Positions 56,616-64,000 of a stretch of DNA of 64,000 nucleotides are shown here, piece by piece. The position numbers and the translations under genes are program-made. How positions within the stretch are numbered: position 1 is the stretch's first letter; every line of letters begins with the position of its first letter. The notes beneath the pieces were generated by a model, which saw only the letters and a list, made by a program, of their open reading frames with translations, was not told the DNA's origin and searched no databases. Origin of the DNA: Nemertoderma westbladi (Eukaryota > Xenacoelomorpha > Nemertodermatida > Nemertodermatidae); assembly GCA_032718475.1 (NCBI GenBank), contig JAUCBJ010007359.1, positions 1 through 64,000 on the forward strand, written 5' to 3'.

Positions 56616-57245
56616 TTTTTCGCGCTTTTAGACCTTTAGCAGTTTAACCTGCCAATTTTAGTTGTCCTCTTGTTTATAAATCGACTTTAGCCTTTTACCA
56701 ATTACCTGGTGTACTGAAGTTACATCAGCCGAAGCCAGTCCGTGCGCGGCGTATGACCCACGGTGTGGGAGACTGGATTCGGATTCCTTGAGAATTATTG
56801 CAGTGTAGACCTACTGTATTATTCGATTGATCGCTATTATATAATCTCTGACAACTATATTTACTTTCGGGGAAATATTAACAGTTCCTTTAGGACGTGG
56901 CGGTTTAAGTATAAAAATAGAGTTATGACTTATTCTAATCACAACTAGATGGCCACAGAGTTTCGTAAATAGTGCATTCTTTATGAGATGCTTTATTAAC
57001 CTTCACACTACTTCACACTACTTTACACTACTTCGCACTAATTTGCCGACCGTCACTGAATTTGATCATATATAAGGAGGATTGCAACTGACACACGTAA
57101 GGATTATGAAATAGCATTTAATTCACACAAAACCACTATAATTTAAGTCGCAGTTGCTACCGGTAGACCCTATTCCTCTTACCTCAGTAATCAATAAGAT
57201 TGAGGGGTTTATGATTATTTATCGGTATTCTCCAAATATAACATC
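56616..57245 (-). repeat. LTR-like repeat, inverted copy (left arm)
   Basis: Reverse complement of 59457-60090 over about 620 bp. Read on the minus strand it starts TGTTATATTTGGAGAATACC, has TATATATGATC, then AATAAAGCATC, and ends near aaaagcgcgaaaaa. A start TGTT, TATA box and AATAAA in this order suit an LTR. A purine-rich stretch (aagaggaatagatgg) precedes it on the minus strand, as a polypurine tract would precede a 3' LTR. Confidence 0.6.
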
Positions 57246-57655
57246 AATATCCATCTATTCCTCTTGGTTCTAATTCCTTCCCGTCGCGTAGTTGAATCAT
57301 TTTAGGGCTATTTTAGAGTATTCTGCGCATTGCGTAAAAATGAATTGTTATGTCCGCAAAAGCTTTAACACCGCTCCCAGAAAATGGGATTTAAGTCTAT
57401 AAAATATAAAAAATCACAGTTTCTAAAATACAAAAATACTCTAAACTATTAGTCCTTCTTTCGTGAACAGCGTTTACAAAGTTTTTTGAGGCTAGTAAGA
57501 GTCCTTTTCTCTTTGGGGCGAGCCACTTTACTAGGAGGGCTATAACTCCTGGGTGAGGGGTGCAATACAATTGCATCGGAAGGTTTCGGATTACGGTCAG
57601 TGTATCCGCTGGTCGAGGTACCCGGTTGATCGATATCAACCTCAGTGGAACGAGG

Positions 57656-58531
57656 TCAAACAACCTTTAGAGCGCGTTTCAGGACTTTTACTGGTCCGTG
57701 TCGGGTCGTTTGCACGAGAGTGGTAGGTTGACCGTGAGTAGTGAGAAATTTCCTTGGTTTGATGGTTCTTTCCAACTCGCGTTCACTGGCTCTATATTCA
57801 TATGGTCGTCTATGAACTTCTTGTAGCTCTGGATGCGAGTTTATGAACAAGTCACCATATTCCGGATCTTGATGGATGAAGTTGATCAAGTTATAGGAAT
57901 TCAGGTTGTTAGGATTAATATTCCTAAGGTACTTGCGAACAAATTTAGTTGAAATATTCACGCCAACACGCTTCATCAGCTCGTAGCTAGGAGTGTGAGA
58001 TTTTTGCTCGACGGAAGCAAAGAGATAGGGGTGAAATGCATAGACTCCTTCATAAGCACGTCCAGGATAGTATCGATGACGTGATTCGCAATGGAGATCC
58101 GCGTTAGCTTCCCAAGCTCTGATATAACGCAGGGCAACCATTTCATCTATGCTTTCTAGATCTCGGTTGAAAGGGCAATCGAAACTTGCGTGTCCTTTAA
58201 ACTGACAATGATGACGTTGAGTCATAAGTTGAGGACAGACTGCGAAGATGTGTAGATTATTAAGTCTACAATACGCACAATAAATCTCCATAGCAGGTTG
58301 ATCTTTAAAGTAGGAGCAGGGTACGCTGGAGTCCACCGGGGTAAAGTGATCTCGTGATGCGCATAATCGGCAACGTTTCCTAGAAACATAATTGGCATAC
58401 CGATAATCATATGCTGTGAGACATTGTGGACCTTGATACCATTCCAGCACATAATCATTGTCGTTGCTCCTGGGTGCTGTGGGTTGAATCTCCTCGGACT
58501 CCAAGCAAATTGGTTCGTCTTCCAATTGCAT
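57656..58531 (-). CDS. Unrecognised protein with three CCHC-like zinc knuckles
   Basis: The frame is open from about 58585; the first ATG is at 58531 (the frame can start at a GTG at 58570). Residue numbers count from 58570. Cys/His clusters are C67-x2-C70-x4-H75-x9-C85, C98-x2-C101-x5-H107-x4-C112, and C122-x4-H127-x4-C132. The last two look like retroelement nucleocapsid knuckles. The C-terminal half is basic and Tyr-rich. The TGA at 57656 is followed in the same frame by about 68 open codons ending in a Lys/Arg-rich segment (KKLCKRCSRKK) and a TAA at 57449. So this is either a readthrough stop or a nonsense mutation. It lies between inverted LTR-like arms, transcribed toward the left arm. 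I do not recognise the family; a nucleocapsid or accessory protein of an LTR element is my best guess. Confidence 0.5.
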   Translation of the reverse strand: MQLEDEPICLESEEIQPTAPRSNDNDYVLEWYQGPQCLTAYDYRYANYVSRKRCRLCASRDHFTPVDSSVPCSYFKDQPAMEIYCAYCRLNNLHIFAVCPQLMTQRHHCQFKGHASFDCPFNRDLESIDEMVALRYIRAWEANADLHCESRHRYYPGRAYEGVYAFHPYLFASVEQKSHTPSYELMKRVGVNISTKFVRKYLRNINPNNLNSYNLINFIHQDPEYGDLFINSHPELQEVHRRPYEYRASERELERTIKPRKFLTTHGQPTTLVQTTRHGPVKVLKRALKVV

Positions 58532-58844
58532 AGCTGAGGTAGGTGTAGCTGTTTCTTCAAGCGAACCCACTGTTTGTACTTCTACAATAGAATAACCCGT
58601 GGGAATTCAGGGTCTTTGTATGACAGATGAATGTAAGTTCTATATACAAATGTCCTTAAAAATAGTGAATCCAGCGCTGTCCAACTTCTCAGCAGCTGAG
58701 TCTCTTAAGCTGAGCTTGGTTAAAGCGCAGTCTTTGAACTGACTGTCCACATTGTGGAACGGAGTCAGAAAGCGCCTAAAGCATTCGAATCGTAGGAATT
58801 GATTGTATTCCTAATATGTCTTCCATTGATGATATAGGGTGTAA

Positions 58845-58995
58845 AAGCTTTTGCGGATATAACAGGTCATTTTTCTCCGCAATATATACTGTGTAGGTGT
58901 TTTAGCGGACATAACAAGCCATTTTCTCCGCAATGTACCGTGAAGGTGTTTTAGCGGACATAATAAGCCATTTTCTGCCGCAATGCGCCTAATAC
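58845..58995 (+). repeat. ~50-bp tandem repeat, three units
   Basis: Units contain ttttagcggacataacaagc and cattttctccgcaatg. A single inverted unit lies at 57303-57375 on the other side of the knuckle ORF, so the mirror arrangement extends beyond the LTR-like arms. Confidence 0.8.
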
Positions 58996-59456
58996 TCTAA
59001 AAGACTGGGACTCAGATGACGAAATCTGCCAGCTGATTTACTGTAAACGTGGAACATCTCTTTGTTCAGCTCGCTCAACTCAGCCAATCAGAGCGATTTT
59101 CATTTTTATCTTGTACAGAGGCCTACGGGAAATCGCGCAATGCATTACGGTCTTTGTTTACCTTTCTGAGCGAGAACAACTGCTTGGAAATTCTTCTGTA
59201 CTTCTGTGTTGGAAGTTTCAGACTTTGACCTAAACATCAGAAACATCAGATGGCTTTGATTACAAGAACGTAAAACTATTAACTGAATCATTGCTGAATC
59301 ATACTTCATATCTGAATCACTGAAACAACGCGGCACTACGCAACGCGATTCAACTACCGCATCACACCACAATTCATGCATTGCTGCACATGGAACACTG
59401 CATAAGTAACACATACTGACTGTTCACCGCATTATTTGATTCTGTTATTAATTGGT
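58996..59456. other. Non-coding stretch before the right LTR-like arm
   Basis: No gene, repeat or polypurine tract was recognised. It has no counterpart next to the left arm. Confidence 0.4.
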
Positions 59457-60090
59457 GTTATGTTGGTATATATTGCTGATATATTTGGAGAATACCAATG
59501 AATAATCATAAAACCCCAATCTTCTTGATTACTAAAGGTTAGAGGAACAGGTTTACCGGTAGCAACTGCGACTTACATTATAGTGGTTTTTGTGTGAATT
59601 GAATGCTATTTCATAATCCCTACATGTGTCAGTTGCGATCCTCCTTATATATGATCAAATTCAGTGATGGTCGGCAAATCAGTGCGCAGGATTGTGAACT
59701 AGTGTGAAGTCGTGTGAAGTAGTGTGAAGGTTAATAAAGCATCTCCTAAAGAATGCACTTTTTACGAAACTCAGTAGCCATCCAGTTGTGATTAGTATAA
59801 GTCATAACTCTGTTTTATACTTAAAGTGCCACTTCCTAAAGGAACTGTTAATATTTCCCCGAAAGTAAATATATTGTCAGAGATTATATATTAACGATCA
59901 ATCGAATAATACAGTAGGTCTACACTGCAATCATTATCAAAGCATCCGAATTCAGTCTCCCTTAACTGTGGGTGAATGGTTGCGCACAGGCTGGCTTTGG
60001 CTGATGTAACTTCAGTACATTAAATAATTCATATACAAAAAAGACAATTAAAATTGGCAGGTTAAACTGCTAAAGGTCTAAAAGCGCAAA
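59457..60090 (+). repeat. LTR-like repeat (right arm), probable 5' LTR of the BEL element
   Basis: Begins TGTTATGTTGGTATATATTG. It has a TATATATGATC box near 59645 and AATAAA near 59731. The similarity to the inverted left arm ends at about 60088. The BEL gag follows at 60284. The exact LTR end and primer-binding site could not be set. The stretch 60091-60283 is likely LTR remainder plus leader. Confidence 0.6.
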
Positions 60091-60283
60091 CATTAATAGT
60101 TTTAAACTCTTGATTGCACGTAGGCAATAAATATTTTGTCTATTGTTCTGGTAAGAACAATAATAGATTTTTAGATTCTTTATTGCACCGTAGGCAACAA
60201 AGTCGAAGGTACCGGTCGAACGGTAAGCTGTAGGCCTAACTGCCCAACTACCTGTAGAGTTGACACCCGAGATCGGAGCAAGG

Positions 60284-62711
60284 ATGACAGAAGCGGTTTC
60301 TCCAGATCCACTTCTCATTCTTCCTGAAGCCGTACTCACTAGAGTATTGATTGCGGTGGAGGAACACCAAATTGATTGGGCGAGAAGTAAGCAATCGACC
60401 AAGGACAGTTATGCGGGATACACAATGGAGGAACTGAAGTCTATTGTCGAGACGCAATGGAACTTCCCCGGACCCGGACTCCCGTTTAACTTATCTGAAG
60501 CTGCCTGGGAGGACTTATACAGGATGGGAGTGGTAAAGGACACTAGAGATATCCAGCTGTATGGAAGAGGTCGGCAGCAGGATATGTACAGGGATTCTTC
60601 AGCTCTTTGGAGCGATTAGAGGAACAACTGTTTCAACAACCCCAAGGACCTCAAGAGCAGGGAGAGCTGCTTTATCAAGTTCGAGAACGAATATTAAGGA
60701 TCAGACTAATCCTTTCGGCCTTTGAGGAAGCCTCGAAGAGAAGCCAAGACACGTCGTTGCAAGTTGCCATAAAGACTTGGTTCCAACGGGTGAGTCTTAA
60801 AGTCCAAGGAACGACCCAATGGAAAATTCAGCTAACTGAGCGCGCGACCCATGGAGAATTAACAGACGCTACCTTTTCTCAGGTGGAAAGCGAAGCGACA
60901 TCAGAGAAACCTCAGAAGAAGGATGCCATCGACATCTATCTGTCGGACTATCAACGATTTATAGGTGACAAAGAGTTAAGGAGACGGCTAGCTGGACTTC
61001 ACCCTAATAGTGAGGGAGCCAAATTTGTGCTAGACTCATTAGATGCGGAAAGGTTAGCAGCGGATCGAGCTAAATTTGATGAAAGAATCCGCATCGTTAG
61101 GGTCCAAGAAGAGCAGCTAAAGAAAAGGCAGATAGAAGACAGAAAGGCAGCAGCATCAGCGGCGGTAGAAGCTGGAAAAAAGCGGCAGCGGCGGCGGCAG
61201 AAGTTGAAAGAAAAGCGGCAGCTGCATCGGCAGAAGTGGAAAGAACAGCGGCAGCTGCAGCGGCAGAAGCGGAAAGAAAAGCGGCAGAAGCGGAAAGAAA
61301 AGCGGCAGAGGCAGTGGCAGAAGCGGAACGGAGGGCATCTGAAGAGACAGCCCAACTAGAGTTGGAAAATCTTCAAGAGAAGCAAGATTACTTAAATAAA
61401 CAGATAACAGCTAGTCAGATGCAGATGATAAGTCGATCTACTCCCAAGAGACAGGGATTTACATCATCTGATGAAGGCAATACAACAGATCCTGAAGGCG
61501 GAGGAAATAGATCTCGTTCCAACAGACGTAGAAGAATGCCCCACCGTCAGAAATTGCCTAATTTGCCCCCAGCTGTGAGAAGGCAACTAGCTAGTGTAGA
61601 CTTAGGTAGTGCAGAGCACACAGACCAAATTATTAGAGTAGAAAGACTCCCTACTATAGTAGATGAGCATGAAATAATTAGGCCTGTTCTCGAAGCCACC
61701 CCCTATGTGATAGAGACCCCTGTACTTCCAGAACCTAACTCTAAATTCCCTTTGCACAGTACTAAACTACCTGTGCCCAGTAGAATAGCCCCTGAATCTG
61801 TCCCAGTCCTGGACGCCGAGCGAGACATCAATGATTTGTCGCCCGTCGTCCCTCGTCTACCCGCTACTATGTTGGCGGCTCCCGCTTCGGCGGTAGAGTG
61901 GGTGGATGAGCAACAGCGGGGGATGGATCTCCTGCTCGGACAATTGGAGGAAAATCGATTACGTTCCTCCCAGCACGTCCGAGAAATGGAAGGGACTGTT
62001 CAGCAGTTAAAGGGAACAGTAAGAGAGGGTAGGTTAGAACTGCAAGAAGTGCAGCAGAGTATCGCCTTAGAACGCGATAAATTAGTAAATATACAAAGTG
62101 GTATACCACCACCCCCTGTAACAATGTGTCAACCTGTTAGGTCTGAAGTATTTCACGCGCAAGGTGTGGAGCCTACACGCATCTATACTGCTAGTGAAGT
62201 AGAAACTCCTATAGTAAACCCTATTAAGGATAATTATAAACCTGTTGATAATGATATTCCATATAGAACTGATCATAATCCGAGAAATTTATATACCGAT
62301 AATTCGATATTAAATAATACGATGGCCCAAGAAAGTTTTACGCGTCAAATGGCAAGAACCGAAGCCCATCAAGCGGTAAAGGTGGGAGAGATCATCAAGT
62401 TTAACGGAGATGAGATGAAATGGTTACCTTTTAATGAATATTATAAAGATAACATACAGAACTCTGTACTATCTAACGGAGAGAAACTTAGATTCCTCAT
62501 CAAGTGCTTGGAAGGATCTCCCAAGTTAATGGCGTTAAAGTTTATTGGACATCCAGATGGATTAAGACAAGTTTGGGATACACTAAACATCAGGTATGGT
62601 AATAGGACTAACATAGCTAGGTATTTGTATGCGAAATTAATGGCGCCCCGAAAGTTTCTTAGCAGCGGGATTATAGAGTTTTCCGACGAGATTCAGGAGA
62701 TCTGTAGATAA
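60284..62711 (+). pseudogene. BEL/Pao gag in three frames
   Basis: Frame one (ATG at 60284, to 60619) encodes an N-terminal region. Frame two (60607-61182) continues after a one-base shift near 60605 with helical sequence. Frame three (to 62711) continues from A6G at 61176-61182 with an Ala/Glu/Lys/Arg coiled coil (AEAERKAAEAERKAAEAVAE). A disordered middle follows, then a conserved BEL gag domain (IIKFNGDEMKWLPFNEYYKD, GEKLRFLIKCLEGSPKLMAL, WDTLNIRYGN). The frame stops at a TAG right after EIQEICR. Zinc knuckles expected later in BEL gag are absent. The second shift lies exactly on a canonical slippery heptamer in phase. The first does not. Confidence 0.75.
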
Positions 62712-62726
62712 CTAGATATCATACAT

Positions 62727-63661
62727 GTGTGGTGCATTATCTTGCTGCACACAGAATTTGAAAGAACCCGCACGAGTCAGGTAAGTGAGCCCGAACTACA
62801 TGTCCAATTCAGTGATGTGAACGACACTGACCACAGCTCTGAGATGGAAGGATTCTACACCGACAAATTCTCCGATGAAAACGAATCCTGTTATATGACA
62901 AACACCACGGTGTATCGAGCGCTTACGTATGAGACTGAAACCGATAATGAAGTCCAATCGACTATTCCGGACACACAACCAACTTGGAAAGCGCCAACTT
63001 CCAACATCGGAATCCGGGAATTCCCAGTGGTGCAGCTGAGAGTCCACGGGAAAGGTAAGAGTTTTATAGTAAATGCCCTCCTTGACTCCGGCAGCACAGG
63101 AACATTCATCGACAAAGAACTAGCCGAAGACATCTTTGCTGGACAACCCAAGTTCCGAACTAAGTTGAACCCCTTTCAGGAATTATGCAGGTTTGGAAAT
63201 CCACAGTAGCTACAGACTACTATGTAGGAGCATTGTCCACTCCCCAGGACGAACTAGGAGAACACAGCATAAGGTCAGTAAAAATGGTCGCGATAAAGAA
63301 CTTTGCTACCAGCCAAGTGGAACCTTACAACTGGGATGAAGACGATTTTACCCAGCAGCATGATATCCCTAGATTCAACACCGACTACCCAGGAGTACAG
63401 ATACTCATTGGCCAAAATGCGCATGAGGCGCTAGAGACATTAGAAAAACGGCCTGCTCGACCGCAACCATTACAAACATATGCGGGAAGAACGAGAGTAG
63501 GTTGGTACTTCACTGGACCTTCCCGTAGAACACTCATGGAAAGATTACCTAACGACCAAGTACATCAGGTGAGTGATGGGAAGAAGAAATCAGTGAGGGA
63601 GAGAACACAACTGAGGGAACACCATACTCCTCAGATAATGACGATATTAACTCTAATGTAG
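62727..63661 (+). pseudogene. BEL/Pao aspartic protease region
   Basis: Frame 62727-63209 contains the retroviral-type aspartic protease active site ALLDSGSTGTFIDKELAE (near 63080-63130). Frame 63185-63661 carries the second part, with VQILIGQNAHEAL (ILIG flap-side motif) and TRVGWYFTGP. A frame change near 63190-63209 splits the two. Consensus 5' splice sites CAG|GTAAGT (62778-62786) and CAG|GTGAGT (63566-63574) lie close to the two places where expected BEL sequence is lost. The downstream reverse transcriptase is missing. Confidence 0.7.
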
Positions 63662-64000
63662 ATCAATGGAGACATTGCCCTGGGACGATTAATCCAGCCG
63701 ACATCGCTTCCAAAGGAGCAACTCCTCAAGAACTGATAGATACTCCAGACTGGTTAGGTGGACCCGACTTCCTAAGTAAAGAAGAGGATGAATGGTCTCC
63801 TCATCTCACCACGGCTGAGATTAGACAAGCCAAGGGAGTGGAGAAAGTCAAACCTAAAACCTGGACGAGTAAATCAAAGTTATTTAAACCCGTGATTGAT
63901 CTGTCTGTACTACACATTTCAGGGGACGACGCTGTGGATCAAAACTCCCCCGCCACAAATAAATCTGTTGTGGAAATCAGAGAAAGAGACTGGAAATCTG
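63640..64000 (+). pseudogene. BEL/Pao pol segment after RNase H
   Basis: A third frame, open from about 63600 to the window end, encodes NPADIASKGATPQELI and WLGGPDFL. This is the segment between RNase H and integrase in BEL/Pao pol. It follows the protease within a few tens of codons, so about 500 or more codons of RT/RNase H have been lost. The length of the loss is inferred from family architecture. Confidence 0.75.

Larger units (their letters stand above)
59457..64000 (+). mobile_element. BEL/Pao LTR retrotransposon, internally deleted, runs off the window
   Basis: Order: LTR-like arm, gag (60284-62711), protease region (62727-63661), then sequence that normally lies after RNase H, to the window end. 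The gag C-terminus and the whole reverse transcriptase/RNase H core are missing. The right half lies beyond 64000, so integrase and the 3' LTR cannot be judged. Confidence 0.75.

Overview
The window is eukaryotic nuclear DNA that is dense in transposable elements. It is AT-rich between islands of GC-rich retroelement coding sequence. Non-LTR, Ty3/gypsy, BEL/Pao, piggyBac-like and hAT remnants occur together with long inverted repeats, satellites, minisatellites and many mononucleotide G/C runs. The dispersed TAGGCCTA-type words and this element mix point to a marine invertebrate, possibly a deuterostome, but I cannot fix the species from sequence alone. I see no rRNA, no functional tRNA and no prokaryotic feature.

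Only one convincing host gene is visible: an intronless Golgi-type carbohydrate sulfotransferase at 11520-12737 (minus), with a TATA-like box upstream. Nearly everything else that codes is retroelement or transposon protein, whole or broken.

Layout. 1-5.9 kb: short dispersed repeats, the 3' end of a non-LTR element and a decayed hAT transposase. 5.9-7.5 kb: complete non-autonomous piggyBac-like element (TTAA flanks), copy 1. 9.2-10.4 kb: a small MITE and a fold-back repeat. 14.8-15.6 kb: 30-bp minisatellite. 15.9-20.4 kb: CR1/L2-like non-LTR element (minus) whose 3' UTR is split by piggyBac-like copy 2. 20.4-21.4 kb: 33-bp minisatellite. 23.3-33.5 kb: a nested region. A 126-bp satellite appears in both orientations around an inverted-repeat element, an RTE-type reverse transcriptase remnant and an unusual 1.08-kb TIR element with about 18 copies of one internal motif. 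Inside the satellite sits a complete Ty3/gypsy element (27783-32817) with identical LTRs and one intact 1447-codon ORF. 37.1-47.5 kb: piggyBac-like copy 3, split by a 5'-truncated RTE element and by a 7-kb insert that holds a 2.4-kb near-palindrome (itself hit by a SINE) and a BEL-like gag. 47.6-48.9 kb: a reverse-transcriptase C-terminal pseudogene. 49.3-56.2 kb: a gag-only LTR retrotransposon on the minus strand. 56.6-64 kb: inverted LTR-like arms around an unrecognised CCHC-knuckle ORF with an in-frame TGA, then a BEL/Pao element (gag, protease, pol end) that has lost its reverse transcriptase and runs off the window.

The strongest biological signals are the apparently young gypsy copy, the piggyBac-like family whose body is a five-unit tandem array with a palindromic core, the 1.08-kb TIR element, and the knuckle-protein ORF between inverted LTR-like arms.
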